A stretch of DNA of 64,000 nucleotides from Pseudomonas putida (GCF_002741075.1 NZ_CP016634.1:3316001-3380000); one strand, 5' to 3'. Counted from the first letter of the stretch, positions 1 to 21,198 are shown. Notes: generated by a model from the letters alone, not told the origin. Translations and numbers: made by a program.

Positions 1-2
1 GC

Positions 3-467
3 CTTGGCAGCCATCTCTACAGCAAAGGCACCGAGCTGCCTGCGCTGAGCCTGCGCAATGCCAGCGGGCAATCGGTGGCGCTGCACGATTACCGTGGCAA
101 GCCGCTGGTGATCAACCTCTGGGCCACCTGGTGCCCGCCGTGCCGCCGGGAAATGCCGGTGCTGCAGCAAGCCCAGGACGAGTACCCGCACGTGACGTTC
201 CTGTTCGTCAACCAGGGCGAGACACCCGAGAACGTCAGCACCTTCCTGGCCACCACCGGCCTGAGTCTTACCCACGTACTGTTCGACGGCAGCGGTCAAC
301 TGGCCCAGCAGGTCGGCTCCATGGCCCTGCCCACCACCTTGTTCTACACCGCCGAAGGGCGCTTGATCGGCAGCCACCTGGGCGAGTTGTCCCGGGCCAG
401 CCTGCACCGCGCCCTGGAACCTTTCGAGCAGGCCAACCTGCCCGCCTCCGCCGCACAAGGAAATTGA
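3..467 (+). CDS. TlpA/DsbE-like periplasmic thioredoxin, 5' end outside the window
   Basis: The reading frame is open to the left edge, so the start codon and any signal peptide or membrane anchor lie outside; 154 codons are visible. The thioredoxin active site is seen as WCPPC in the stretch INLWATWCPPCRREMP, followed by a cis-proline loop (ALPTTLFY), which is the TlpA/ResA/CcmG arrangement. Such proteins reduce disulfides in the periplasm, for example in cytochrome c apoproteins or disulfide isomerases. It ends one base before dsbG, so the two are probably co-transcribed and this protein may help keep DsbG reduced; that pairing is inferred. The exact subfamily cannot be set without the N-terminus. 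Confidence 0.85.
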   Translation, partial: LGSHLYSKGTELPALSLRNASGQSVALHDYRGKPLVINLWATWCPPCRREMPVLQQAQDEYPHVTFLFVNQGETPENVSTFLATTGLSLTHVLFDGSGQLAQQVGSMALPTTLFYTAEGRLIGSHLGELSRASLHRALEPFEQANLPASAAQGN

Positions 468-468
468 C

Positions 469-1227
469 ATGCGATTGAATGCCCTCCTGCCCCTGGCCCT
501 CACCATCCTCGCCGCCCCCACGCTGCAGGCCGAGGAACTGCCCAAGGCAATTCAGCAACTGCAAGCCAAGGGTGCCGAGATCAAGGGCAGCTTCGATGCG
601 CCCAATGGCCTCAAAGGCTATGCCGCCGCCTACCAGAACAACGGCATCGCCTTGTACCTCACCCCTGACGGCAAGCATGTGCTGGTCGGCAGCCTGTTCG
701 ACGAACAGGGCAAGGACCTGAGCGCCGAGCCGCTGCAAAAGCTGGTGTATGCCCCGATGAGCAAGGCGATCTGGGCCAAGATGGAAAAGACCGCCTGGAT
801 CGCAGATGGCAAGGACGACGCCCCGCGCAAGGTATACCTGTTCAGCGACCCCAACTGCCCGTACTGCAACATGTTCTGGGAGCAGGCGCGGCCTTGGGTC
901 GAGTCAGGCAAGGTGCAACTGCGCCACATCATGGTCGGCATCATCCGCGAGGACAGCCCTGGCAAGTCGGCGGCGCTGCTTGCCGCCAAGGACCCGGCCA
1001 AAGCCCTGCAACAGCATGAGAAGGCCGGCAAGGCCAGCACCCTCAAGCCGCTGGAGACCATCCCCGAGGCGGTGCGCCAAAAACTGGCGGCCAACATGGC
1101 CCTGATGGATGAGATGGGGTTGGCGGCGACCCCGGCGATCTTCTACCAGGATGACAAAGGCCAGTTGCAGAGCCAGCAAGGGGCGCCGCGACCAGAGATG
1201 CTCGGACAGATTCTGGGCAAACGCTGA
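469..1227 (+). CDS. dsbG: Thiol:disulfide interchange protein DsbG
   Basis: Protein of 252 residues with a typical signal peptide (about residues 1-21, cleavage after LQA). It has an N-terminal dimerisation region and a C-terminal thioredoxin fold. The redox motif is C130-P-Y-C133 in FSDPNCPYCNMFW, and a cis-proline loop TPAIF follows near residue 217. DsbG is a periplasmic homodimer that isomerises disulfides and rescues sulfenylated single cysteines, so it must be kept reduced. It follows the TlpA-like gene with a one-base gap, which suggests an operon. DsbC is the main alternative, but the CPYC motif and the overall sequence fit DsbG better. Confidence 0.85.
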   Translation: MRLNALLPLALTILAAPTLQAEELPKAIQQLQAKGAEIKGSFDAPNGLKGYAAAYQNNGIALYLTPDGKHVLVGSLFDEQGKDLSAEPLQKLVYAPMSKAIWAKMEKTAWIADGKDDAPRKVYLFSDPNCPYCNMFWEQARPWVESGKVQLRHIMVGIIREDSPGKSAALLAAKDPAKALQQHEKAGKASTLKPLETIPEAVRQKLAANMALMDEMGLAATPAIFYQDDKGQLQSQQGAPRPEMLGQILGKR

Positions 1228-1250
1228 ACGCAGGCTGCCGCCTCCTCCAT

Positions 1251-1348
1251 GCGTGGGTAACCCCTCTCCCACAGGCGCAGTGGCATTGCTAAGAACACCG
1301 CTGTGTCTGTGGGAGCGGGTTCACCCGCGAAGGGGCGCAAAGCGCCCC
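1251..1348. repeat. Convergent REP palindromes and GC hairpin between dsbG and pvdL
   Basis: Two inverted copies of the P. putida REP consensus are seen. The left copy (1251-1274) is degenerate and the right copy (1307-1331) reads CTGTGGGAGCGGGTTCACCC and continues. A perfect 7-bp stem GGGGCGC/GCGCCCC (1332-1348) follows. The element sits where the transcripts of dsbG and pvdL converge and may end one or both; no long T-run is present. Confidence 0.75.
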
Positions 1349-1354
1349 ACTCCC

Positions 1355-14308
<12,954 letters not shown>

Positions 14309-14401
14309 GGGGAGTTCCTGCCAGTGTCTGGGTAAGTCGCGCCGGGGCTGCACCGCGCAAGGCGGGCGGGCAGCGTTCGGCAGCCGGATGTACACAGGGG
14401 A

Positions 14402-14425
14402 ACGGATGGGCGAGGCAAATAATTA
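14402..14425 (-). promoter_or_regulatory. PvdS-dependent (iron-starvation box) promoter of pvdL
   Basis: On the minus strand the site reads TAATT, then 16 bases, then CGT. The known PvdS/PfrI promoter is TAAAT-N16-CGT, so there is one mismatch and the spacing is exact. It lies about 94 bp upstream of the chosen pvdL start. Confidence 0.65.
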
Positions 14426-14541
14426 AACGCCTTGGCGCCAGCGGCGCACGACGCGCAACGCCAGCAAGATGCCATCGCGTGACCGAATTCACGCGCTGAC
14501 GCTTAGAACGGAAACCCGCAGATACTAATTACTTTTCGCAT

Positions 14542-14570
14542 TTGACAATCATTATCATTGTGAATAATTT
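14542..14570 (+). promoter_or_regulatory. pvdS promoter with Fur box
   Basis: A consensus -35 TTGACA (14542-14547), a 17-bp spacer and a -10-like TAATTT (14565-14570) are seen. The spacer is covered by GACAATCATTATCATTGTG (14544-14562), an array of NATWAT-like hexamers matching the Fur box. Fur-Fe(II) bound here would block RNA polymerase. Confidence 0.75.
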
Positions 14571-14637
14571 GTCGCTCGTCGTAGGAAACGTCCCACGCAG
14601 ACGTAATCCTCTCTCCCTCCAAGACCAGGTGATTTCC

Positions 14638-15165
14638 ATGGCGGAACAACTATCCACAAGAAAGTGCGATTCACCACTGCTCCAGGCCTTCGTCGACAAC
14701 CGCAGCATCCTGGTCAAGATCGCTGCCCGCATCACTGGCTGCCGTTCGCGCGCCGAGGATGTGGTCCAGGATGCCTTCTTCCGACTCAGCGCCGCGCCGC
14801 AGATCACCTCATCGTTCAAGGCCCAGCTCAGCTACCTGTTTCAGATCGTGCGCAACCTGGCCATCGATCATTACCGCAAGCAGGCCATGGAGCTGAAGTA
14901 CTCCGGCAGCGAAGAAGAAGGCCTCAACGTCGTCCTGCAGAACGCCTCGCCCGAGGCCACCCACATCAATCTCGCCACCCTCGAACATATCGCCGATGCC
15001 CTGGGCGAGCTGCCCCAGCGCACCCGCTATGCCTTCGAGATGTATCGCCTGCATGGCGTGCCGCAGAAAGACATCGCCAAGGAACTGGGCGTCTCGCCGA
15101 CGCTGGTCAACTTCATGATCCGCGATGCCCTGATCCACTGCCGCAAGCACGGGCGCCAGGCTTGA
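14638..15165 (+). CDS. pvdS: Extracytoplasmic-function sigma factor PvdS/PfrI
   Basis: Protein of 175 residues, the usual length of PvdS. The ATG at 14638 (MAEQLSTRKCDS) is preferred over the longer frame from 14542, which would read through the Fur-box promoter. Region 2 is visible (SRAEDVVQDAFFRLS, then YLFQIVRNLAIDHYRKQ), and region 4 carries a helix-turn-helix (LHGVPQKDIAKELGVSPTLV). As an iron-starvation sigma factor it directs RNA polymerase to pyoverdine promoters of the TAAAT-N16-CGT type; in the family it is held by the anti-sigma factor FpvR and repressed by Fur. It is divergent from pvdL. The P. putida ortholog is also called PfrI, and this gene could carry either name. Confidence 0.93.
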   Translation: MAEQLSTRKCDSPLLQAFVDNRSILVKIAARITGCRSRAEDVVQDAFFRLSAAPQITSSFKAQLSYLFQIVRNLAIDHYRKQAMELKYSGSEEEGLNVVLQNASPEATHINLATLEHIADALGELPQRTRYAFEMYRLHGVPQKDIAKELGVSPTLVNFMIRDALIHCRKHGRQA

Positions 15166-15180
15166 AACCCATGCGTTATT

Positions 15181-15244
15181 TTCGCGGGTGACCCCGCTCC
15201 CACGGGGTCTGCGGTGCTCTCAATAACACCGCTGCACCCGCGAA
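15181..15244. repeat. REP-type palindrome between pvdS and pvdYII
   Basis: A REP copy (TTCGCGGGTGACCCCGCTCC and on, 15181-15206) is followed by the half-site CACCCGCGAA (15235-15244) in the opposite direction. It fills most of the space between the converging ends of pvdS and pvdYII, so it may serve both as transcript end. Confidence 0.65.
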
Positions 15245-15271
15245 GATAGCGCCGCGATGCGGCAGGTCACC

Positions 15272-16291
15272 TCAAGCCAACGGACAACGATCGAAGAACC
15301 GCTCCCGCCCCAGGATCATCAATGCCGCCCGCTTGTGCGGAAAATCGAACTCTTTCTCACAATGGAAGCACTGGTCGTGCAAGTAGCCGATCATCTTGCC
15401 GTTGTCGGCGCGCGGTTCGGCAACCACCCGCTGGGTCCGCGGGTCGTCCAGGAACAGATAGTGCACCAGTGCCGATAGCCAGCTGGCCACCTTGTGCGGG
15501 CCGCGATGGGCCTGCTCGCCCACCAGCATATGGACCCCTCGGTCGTAGTCGTCCACCGGGTAGAACGGCGCGATGCGGTCTTCCTTGGCCCAATAGGCCT
15601 CGAAGTACGCAAAAGGCTGGTCATCGAAGCAGCCGATCAAGGTCAGGGTATGCGGGTCGGCCTCAAGCTTGGCCAGGTATTGGCGATGCTGTTCGAGCGT
15701 GCCGTCCTCCTGCCAGAACTGCATCACCCGCGGATCGTTCTGCCAACGATTGAAACGCTCCAGATCCTGCTCGATCTCAAGCGTGCGCAGCGATACCCAA
15801 GCGCCTAATCGCGCATCGAACCGCCGGTACACTTCACCTCGAGGCTTGGGCGCACGACGCGGATGGCGCTTGCCGTCGCTGATCAACATCTGCTGCGGGT
15901 AAACGCCGGCCTGCGCCTCGCCCAGCCAGGGCTGCGGCAGTTGCCAGAACATCCCCCGCTCGCACAGGTACTGGCCAGGCTGTTCGCCGGGTACCAACAG
16001 GCCGCTGGCCAACGCCATGTTCATGGGTTGTCGGCAATGCCAGACCAGGCGCTGACGCGCCGGATCACGGCAAAGCAGCCAGTAGCAGGCGGCCCACAGT
16101 GCTTGTGCGGGACGCTCCGGGCAAAGCTGCTCAAGGTGGATGTGCAACGGCTCGCCAGGGGTCAGGCGAACCTGAATCAGCGCGCGCCCCTCCAGGGTCA
16201 GGCTCAACCGGCAATCGCCCTCGTCGGCGCTGAGGCTGCGCCAACGCGGCAGGGAAAGAAGCTGCGAATCGGCATCGAACGGCATGGTCAT
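15272..16291 (-). CDS. pvdYII: N5-hydroxyornithine acetyltransferase, PvdYII-like (IucB/AlcB family)
   Basis: Protein of 339 residues. The C-terminal half (about 165-335) is a GNAT domain of the siderophore IucB/AlcB type: a PFAYFEAYWAKEDRIAPFY stretch is followed by DRGVHMLVGEQAHRGP and RVVAEPRADNGKMI, which form the acetyl-CoA and hydroxamate sites in the family. PvdYII acetylates N5-hydroxyornithine for pyoverdines that carry acetyl-hydroxyornithine. The gene lies beside pvdS and has a perfect PvdS-type promoter upstream, which supports the role. The start is ATG 16291; a second in-frame ATG two codons on is possible. It converges with pvdS across a REP element. The alternative is another siderophore N-acyltransferase with a different donor. 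Confidence 0.85.
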   Translation of the reverse strand: MTMPFDADSQLLSLPRWRSLSADEGDCRLSLTLEGRALIQVRLTPGEPLHIHLEQLCPERPAQALWAACYWLLCRDPARQRLVWHCRQPMNMALASGLLVPGEQPGQYLCERGMFWQLPQPWLGEAQAGVYPQQMLISDGKRHPRRAPKPRGEVYRRFDARLGAWVSLRTLEIEQDLERFNRWQNDPRVMQFWQEDGTLEQHRQYLAKLEADPHTLTLIGCFDDQPFAYFEAYWAKEDRIAPFYPVDDYDRGVHMLVGEQAHRGPHKVASWLSALVHYLFLDDPRTQRVVAEPRADNGKMIGYLHDQCFHCEKEFDFPHKRAALMILGRERFFDRCPLA

Positions 16292-16327
16292 GGCTCACGG
16301 CATTGAAAGGGAGGCTCAATCCGGTAG

Positions 16328-16351
16328 ACGTGACGCGCATTCGGGAATTTA
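16328..16351 (-). promoter_or_regulatory. PvdS-dependent promoter of pvdYII
   Basis: The minus strand reads TAAAT, 16 bases, CGT, an exact match to the iron-starvation box. It lies 37 bp upstream of the pvdYII start. The first three bases of TAAAT are the TAA stop codon of the preceding solute-binding protein gene. Confidence 0.8.
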
Positions 16352-17143
16352 GTTGCCAGTCGGCGTCACGACATTGATCCGATAAGGCTGGAAGATGCGC
16401 AGCAATTCGCCGCTCTGGCGCAGCCGATCGAGCAAGGCGGCGAATGCCCGGGCATTGATCGGCGCGCCTGGGCGCACCAGCGCATAGTGGTGATAGACCT
16501 GATCGATCCGCTCGGAGGCCATCAGTTGCCCCCGGCTGTCCGGGTTTCGCGCCATGAAGTCGATCAGAAACGATCGCGTCGCCAGGGCGATGTCGACGCG
16601 TCCGCGCTGCACCATCAACAGGTTGCTGTCGTGGGAATAGGTCAACGTGGCACTGAAGGCTTGACTCAAGTAGTGAGGGTCGGCGTTGAAGTCGGCGAAG
16701 GCGTAGTGATAGCCGTGGAACAACGCCAAGCGCTTGTCTTGCAGACTGCTGAAATACTGCTGGTCTCGCCCGGGCTGTTGGCGTGCGACGAACACTTCGG
16801 CATCTTCCAGGCCCATGTCCACGCTTTCGTGGCGAATCTGTTCCCAGCCCCATTTGGGGTTCTCGAACACTGCGATGTCCGTGCGCCCTTGCTGGAAGTC
16901 GCCAAAACGCCGAGGTATAGACGTCGGCACCAGGACAAAATGGTAGCTGTGCTGTTGCTGGTTGAGGGCCTTGAGCAATTGCGGCAACAGGCCGCTTTCA
17001 GCGCCCTGCTCTGGACGCACGGTATAAGGCGGGAAATGCGCCGCCCCGACCCTGACCTCGACGACCGCCTGCGCCGACGCAGGCACCGCCATCCACACTG
17101 CGGCGAGCATCAACAAGGAAGACAAAGCCTTCGAGCCGGGCAT
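16349..17143 (-). CDS. Orphan periplasmic solute-binding protein (amino-acid-type, SBP family 3)
   Basis: Protein of 264 residues with a signal peptide (about 1-24, VPASA-QA). The mature part resembles small SBP_bac_3 proteins (AAHFPPYTVRPEQGAESGLLPQLLKAL, then GRTDIAVFENPKWGWEQIR and GRVDIALATRSFLIDFM), a two-lobed fold that binds small polar ligands in the periplasm. No permease or ATPase gene is adjacent, so it is either an orphan component or a sensor. The frame is open far upstream to 17743, but the signal peptide fixes the start at 17143. Its stop codon is part of the pvdYII promoter. The ligand is unknown; the window holds a second protein of this type at 39428. Confidence 0.75.
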   Translation of the reverse strand: MPGSKALSSLLMLAAVWMAVPASAQAVVEVRVGAAHFPPYTVRPEQGAESGLLPQLLKALNQQQHSYHFVLVPTSIPRRFGDFQQGRTDIAVFENPKWGWEQIRHESVDMGLEDAEVFVARQQPGRDQQYFSSLQDKRLALFHGYHYAFADFNADPHYLSQAFSATLTYSHDSNLLMVQRGRVDIALATRSFLIDFMARNPDSRGQLMASERIDQVYHHYALVRPGAPINARAFAALLDRLRQSGELLRIFQPYRINVVTPTGN

Positions 17144-17329
17144 AGGAGTCAAAAGCAGACACTCATCACGGTTTGCGAATGTATCCAGCAAAGCTAGGCG
17201 TTTTCCCGCCAAGGCACAACCTCCGCCGATGTCAAAACAGCAGCATTGTGCCAGGGGATGCCCTTGGGCCCGAGATTGGCTACGCTCTAGCGACCACGCA
17301 GGGTACTGCGTCTTGCACGGGAGCCCGGT

Positions 17330-17881
17330 ATGGGGCATTGGCTGGTGATTGACCTGGAAGCGACTACCGATGACGGTGGTTGGCCCGTCACGGAGATGGA
17401 AATCATTGAAATCGGGGCGAGCCTGGTGACCCGCGAAGGCCGCGAAATCGATCATTTCCAGCGCTTCGTACGGCCTCGGCGGCGGCCGCAACTGACCCCC
17501 TTCTGCCGTGAGCTGACCCACATCACCCAGGCCAGCGTCGATGGCGCTGCGACTTTCACCGAGGTCTGGGCCCAGTTCGAGCGCTGGCTCGGCCATCACC
17601 AGGGGCAGTTGCAGGCCTGGGTCAGTTGGGGCGACTACGACCGTCAGCAATTGCAGCAGGAATGGAAACAACACCAGCTCACCAGCCTGTTGCAGGCCCT
17701 GCCCCATATCAACCTCAAGCAACGCTTCGCCAAGGCCCGTCACTTACAGCGCCCGATGGGGCTCAACAGCGCCCTGCAACTGGCGGGCCTGCAGTTCACC
17801 GGCCAGCAGCACCGCGCCCTGGAAGATGCCCGCAACACCGCGCGGTTGCTTCCCTTGAGCCTGCCGGCCAGCGGCACTTGA
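17330..17881 (+). CDS. 3'-5' exonuclease of the DEDDh type (KapD/ERI-1-like)
   Basis: Protein of 183 residues made of a single RNase T/DnaQ-type exonuclease domain. The acidic motifs are visible: DLEAT (residues 8-12), EIIEIG, a central WGDYDRQQL and the C-terminal [13 protein letters not shown] carrying the DEDDh histidine and aspartate. Such enzymes remove nucleotides from the 3' end of RNA or DNA with two metal ions. The short length and the [10 protein letters not shown] pattern fit the KapD/ERI-1 subgroup better than DnaQ. It stands alone: divergent from the solute-binding gene and 75 bp ahead of ppnP. The physiological substrate is not known. Confidence 0.8.
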   Translation: MGHWLVIDLEATTDDGGWPVTEMEIIEIGASLVTREGREIDHFQRFVRPRRRPQLTPFCRELTHITQASVDGAATFTEVWAQFERWLGHHQGQLQAWVSWGDYDRQQLQQEWKQHQLTSLLQALPHINLKQRFAKARHLQRPMGLNSALQLAGLQFTGQQHRALEDARNTARLLPLSLPASGT

Positions 17882-17955
17882 ATTCAGATGACGAGGTGTT
17901 GGGGCTTGGGCATACTGGCCAGCCTTCTTTCCTCCCTCATTTCAGGAGTCGCTCC

Positions 17956-18240
17956 ATGTTCAAGGTCAATGAGTACTTCGATGGCACCGTCAAGTCGATC
18001 GCCTTCACTGGCGAAGAAGGTCCGGCTACCGTGGGTGTCATGGCACCGGGCGAATATGAGTTTGGCACGGCCAAGCGAGAGATCATGCATGTGGTGTCCG
18101 GCGCACTGACCGTGAAGCTCCCGGGGAGCGATAACTGGGAGGTTTTCAAAGCGGGAAGCCAGTTCAATGTGCCAGCGGACAGCAAGTTCCAGTTGAAGGT
18201 GGCAGTGGATACGGCTTACCTGTGTGAGTATCGCGACTAA
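17956..18240 (+). CDS. ppnP: Pyrimidine/purine nucleoside phosphorylase PpnP (DUF1255)
   Basis: Small protein of 94 residues matching the DUF1255/PpnP family over its whole length ([17 protein letters not shown] at the start, [22 protein letters not shown] in the middle). It forms a single cupin barrel. The family splits several nucleosides with phosphate into free base and ribose-1-phosphate. A ribosome binding site CAGGAG lies 8 bases before the ATG. A repeat element follows directly after it. The role fits the purine genes far downstream but there is no linkage. Confidence 0.88.
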   Translation: MFKVNEYFDGTVKSIAFTGEEGPATVGVMAPGEYEFGTAKREIMHVVSGALTVKLPGSDNWEVFKAGSQFNVPADSKFQLKVAVDTAYLCEYRD

Positions 18241-18275
18241 GGTGTTTTTGGGTCGTGTGATTATCCGTTTCTGGT

Positions 18276-18367
18276 GGTGACGCCACTGGCGCTTTTCGCC
18301 TTTACGGCGACCTACTTTTGCTCTTGGGCAAAAGTAGGCATGGGCGCAAAGGTGACTAAGCGTCACC
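18276..18367. repeat. 92-bp intergenic element with nested inverted repeats
   Basis: Outer arms GGTGACGC (18276-18283) and GCGTCACC (18360-18367) enclose an inner 11-bp stem CCTACTTTTGC/GCAAAAGTAGG (18311-18321 and 18328-18338). There is no open frame of note. It looks like a dispersed intergenic element, but only one copy is in this window. It lies between the convergent ppnP and hydrolase genes. Confidence 0.6.
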
Positions 18368-18407
18368 CCAAAAACAGATCAGCCCACAAATCTCACAACC
18401 AACACCA

Positions 18408-19100
18408 CTACCTCATCAGAAACGCAGCAACCCGCTCAGCCGCCATCTGCAGATGCCCCTCATGCGTCAAGCCCGACGCCTTCAGCGGCTTCAAGTCATG
18501 ATCCGCAGCCGCCAACCAACACACCTCGATCGCTGGCGACAACACATATCCCGCCACCGCCTCCCGATTCCCCAGGGCATCCCGCTCCCCTTGGACAATG
18601 AGCGTACGAGTGCGCAATCCCGCCAGATGCTCGACCCGGGGCTTCTCCGGCTTGCCCACCGCATAGAACGGATACCCCAGGCACACCAAGGCATCAGCCT
18701 CCAACTCGTCAGCCAGCAGGCTTGCCATACGCCCGCCCATGGACTTGCCACCGACGGCCAACGGCCCCGCGACTAATGGTCGCACCTGACGGTACACCTC
18801 GCGCCAGCAGTCAAGCAGCACCTTCTGTGGGTTGGGCGGCCGCTTGCCGCCGCCCTCGCGACGCTGGGCCATGTAGGGAAACTCGAAGCGGATCACCCCC
18901 ACCCCTTGCCCCGCCAGCCTTTGCGCCATGCCTTCCATGAAATCGCTGTCCATCGGCGCGCCCGCGCCGTGGGCCAGGATCAGGCAGCCCTTGTAGTCCT
19001 GATCCCTCCGAATTCTCGGAGGATCGCAGCGCAAGCCTGGGACATTTCCCACCTGCGCCCATTGATCCCCGTCAATACCGGCAATGTGCCCATTACTCAT
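18408..19100 (-). CDS. Alpha/beta hydrolase of the KANL3/Tex30 type
   Basis: Protein of 230 residues. The nucleophile elbow is GGKSMGG, preceded by an oxyanion strand [17 protein letters not shown], and a C-terminal acid and histidine appear in [13 protein letters not shown] and [10 protein letters not shown]. The pattern matches the KANL3/Tex30-like hydrolases; the substrate is unknown. I chose ATG 19100 (MSNGHIAG), which has GAGG ten bases before it, over the longer frame to 19157, since that would run through the upstream region of ccoN-1. The 5' end of this gene carries an ANR-like box that probably serves the divergent ccoN-1. Confidence 0.78.
   Translation of the reverse strand: MSNGHIAGIDGDQWAQVGNVPGLRCDPPRIRRDQDYKGCLILAHGAGAPMDSDFMEGMAQRLAGQGVGVIRFEFPYMAQRREGGGKRPPNPQKVLLDCWREVYRQVRPLVAGPLAVGGKSMGGRMASLLADELEADALVCLGYPFYAVGKPEKPRVEHLAGLRTRTLIVQGERDALGNREAVAGYVLSPAIEVCWLAAADHDLKPLKASGLTHEGHLQMAAERVAAFLMR
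19062..19075 (+). promoter_or_regulatory. ANR/FNR box upstream of ccoN-1
   Basis: TTGATCCCCGTCAA matches TTGAT-N4-ATCAA with one mismatch. Its centre is about 81 bp before the ccoN-1 ATG, leaving room for a class II promoter and a 40-base leader. The box lies within the first codons of the divergent hydrolase gene. Confidence 0.65.
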
Positions 19101-19149
19101 GCTTGCCTCGCTATCTAGCCTGCCTATAACCGTGGATGGGAACCCATAC

Positions 19150-20574
19150 ATGAACACAACCAGCAGTACCGCCTATAACTACAAGGTGGTCCGCCAATTC
19201 GCCATCATGACGGTGGTGTGGGGAATCGTCGGGATGGGGCTCGGCGTTTTCATTGCCGCGCAACTCGTCTGGCCTTCCCTCAACTTCGACCTTCCCTGGA
19301 CCAGCTTCGGCCGCCTGCGACCGCTGCATACCAATGCGGTGATCTTCGCCTTCGGCGGCTGTGCCTTGTTCGCCACTTCCTATTATTCGGTGCAACGCAC
19401 CTGCCAGACCACCCTGTTCGCACCTGCCTTGGCCGCGTTCACCTTCTGGGGCTGGCAACTGGTGATCCTGCTGGCAGCCATCAGCCTGCCGCTGGGCTTC
19501 ACCAGCTCCAAGGAATACGCCGAACTGGAATGGCCGATCGACATCCTGATCACCATCGTCTGGGTCGCCTATGCCGTGGTGTTCTTCGGTACGCTGATCA
19601 AGCGCAACACCAAGCACATCTACGTCGGTAACTGGTTCTACGGCGGCTTCATCCTGACCGTGGCGATGCTGCACATCGTCAACAACCTGGAACTGCCCGT
19701 CAGCCTGACCAAGTCCTACTCGATCTATGCAGGCGCGACCGATGCGATGGTCCAGTGGTGGTATGGCCACAATGCCGTGGGCTTCTTCCTGACCGCAGGC
19801 TTCCTGGGGATGATGTACTACTACGTGCCCAAGCAGGCCGAGCGCCCGGTGTATTCCTATCGCCTGTCGATCGTCCACTTCTGGGCGCTGATCACCCTGT
19901 ATATCTGGGCCGGCCCTCACCACCTGCACTACACCGCCCTGCCTGACTGGGCGCAGTCGCTGGGCATGATCATGTCGCTGATCCTGCTGGCGCCGAGCTG
20001 GGGCGGGATGATCAACGGCATGATGACCCTCTCCGGAGCCTGGCACAAACTGCGCAGCGACCCGATCCTGCGCTTCCTGGTGGTCTCGCTGGCCTTCTAC
20101 GGCATGTCCACCTTCGAAGGCCCGATGATGGCCATCAAGACCGTCAACGCCCTCTCCCACTACACCGACTGGACCATCGGCCACGTACACGCTGGCGCCC
20201 TCGGCTGGGTCGCGATGATCTCCATCGGCGCGCTGTATCACACCATTCCGAAGGTGTTCGGTAAGGAGCGCATGTACAGCATCGGCCTGATCAATGCGCA
20301 CTTCTGGCTGGCAACCATCGGCACCGTGCTGTACATCGCCTCGATGTGGGTCAACGGCATCGCCCAGGGCCTGATGTGGCGCGCGGTCAACGCCGACGGC
20401 ACGCTCACCTACTCCTTCGTCGAAACCCTGGTGGCCAGCCACCCTGGCTTCATCGTCCGCTTCGTCGGCGGCGCGATCTTCCTCAGCGGCATGCTGCTGA
20501 TGGCCTGGAACACCTGGCGCACCGTGCGCGTACCGTCCACCGACGCCGCCCCTGCGAACGCCCAGTTGGCCTGA
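19150..20574 (+). CDS. ccoN: cbb3-type cytochrome c oxidase subunit I, copy 1
   Basis: Protein of 474 residues with about 12 membrane segments, the heme b, heme b3 and CuB-bearing subunit that reduces oxygen to water in the inner membrane. Conserved histidine blocks are visible ([55 protein letters not shown]). The start is ATG 19150 ([12 protein letters not shown]), matching copy 2 at 22848. It is the first gene of ccoNOQP-1, with 13 bp before ccoO. An ANR-like box lies upstream. Copies 1 and 2 are close relatives along their length and differ mainly in scattered residues and the C-terminal tail. Confidence 0.95.
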   Translation: MNTTSSTAYNYKVVRQFAIMTVVWGIVGMGLGVFIAAQLVWPSLNFDLPWTSFGRLRPLHTNAVIFAFGGCALFATSYYSVQRTCQTTLFAPALAAFTFWGWQLVILLAAISLPLGFTSSKEYAELEWPIDILITIVWVAYAVVFFGTLIKRNTKHIYVGNWFYGGFILTVAMLHIVNNLELPVSLTKSYSIYAGATDAMVQWWYGHNAVGFFLTAGFLGMMYYYVPKQAERPVYSYRLSIVHFWALITLYIWAGPHHLHYTALPDWAQSLGMIMSLILLAPSWGGMINGMMTLSGAWHKLRSDPILRFLVVSLAFYGMSTFEGPMMAIKTVNALSHYTDWTIGHVHAGALGWVAMISIGALYHTIPKVFGKERMYSIGLINAHFWLATIGTVLYIASMWVNGIAQGLMWRAVNADGTLTYSFVETLVASHPGFIVRFVGGAIFLSGMLLMAWNTWRTVRVPSTDAAPANAQLA

Positions 20575-20587
20575 GGAGATACGCCTG

Positions 20588-21196
20588 ATGAAACATGAAG
20601 TCATCGAGAAAAACGTAGGCCTGCTGGCATTGCTGATGGTGTTCGCCGTCAGCATCGGTGGCCTGACCCAGATCGTCCCGCTGTTCTTCCAGGACGTCAC
20701 CAACAAGCCGGTCGAAGGCATGAAGCCCTACACCGCCCTGCAGCTCGAAGGCCGCGACATCTACATCCGCGAAGGCTGCGTTGGCTGCCACTCGCAGATG
20801 ATCCGTCCGTTCCGTGCCGAGACCGAGCGCTACGGTCACTACTCGGTGGCCGGCGAGAGCGTGTGGGACCACCCGTTCCTGTGGGGCTCCAAGCGTACCG
20901 GTCCAGACCTGGCACGTGTGGGCGGGCGCTACTCCGACGACTGGCACCGCGCGCACCTGTACAACCCGCGCAACGTCGTGCCCGAGTCGAAGATGCCGTC
21001 CTACCCGTGGCTGGTCGCGCAAAAGGTCGACAGCAGCCACACCGACACCAAGATGCGCACCCTGCGCACTCTGGGCGTGCCCTACACCGACGAAGACATC
21101 GCTGGCGCCCGCGACGCGGTCAAGGGCAAGACCGAGATGGACGCCCTGGTGGCCTACCTGCAGGTGCTGGGCACCGCGATCAAGAACAAGAGGTAA
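20588..21196 (+). CDS. ccoO: cbb3-type cytochrome c oxidase subunit II, copy 1
   Basis: Protein of 202 residues with one N-terminal membrane anchor ([18 protein letters not shown]) and a periplasmic mono-heme c domain with the motif GCVGCHSQM near residue 64. The axial methionine side is within the [20 protein letters not shown] region. It passes electrons from CcoP to CcoN. The gene follows ccoN-1 by 13 bp and precedes ccoQ by 2 bp. A stretch of 188 bases is identical to ccoO-2, described under findings. Confidence 0.95.
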   Translation: MKHEVIEKNVGLLALLMVFAVSIGGLTQIVPLFFQDVTNKPVEGMKPYTALQLEGRDIYIREGCVGCHSQMIRPFRAETERYGHYSVAGESVWDHPFLWGSKRTGPDLARVGGRYSDDWHRAHLYNPRNVVPESKMPSYPWLVAQKVDSSHTDTKMRTLRTLGVPYTDEDIAGARDAVKGKTEMDALVAYLQVLGTAIKNKR

Positions 21197-21198
21197 CG

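Larger units (their letters stand above)
14309..14637. other. Divergent pvdL/pvdS regulatory region
   Basis: This 329-bp gap holds no gene. It contains the PvdS-type promoter of pvdL on the minus strand (14402-14425) and the Fur-controlled promoter of pvdS on the plus strand (14542-14570). The stretch between them is AT-richer than the flanking genes. Confidence 0.8.

Noticed and set aside
17144..17743. N-terminal 200-codon extension of the solute-binding protein
   Set aside because: The extension overlaps the exonuclease gene in antisense and would bury the signal peptide.
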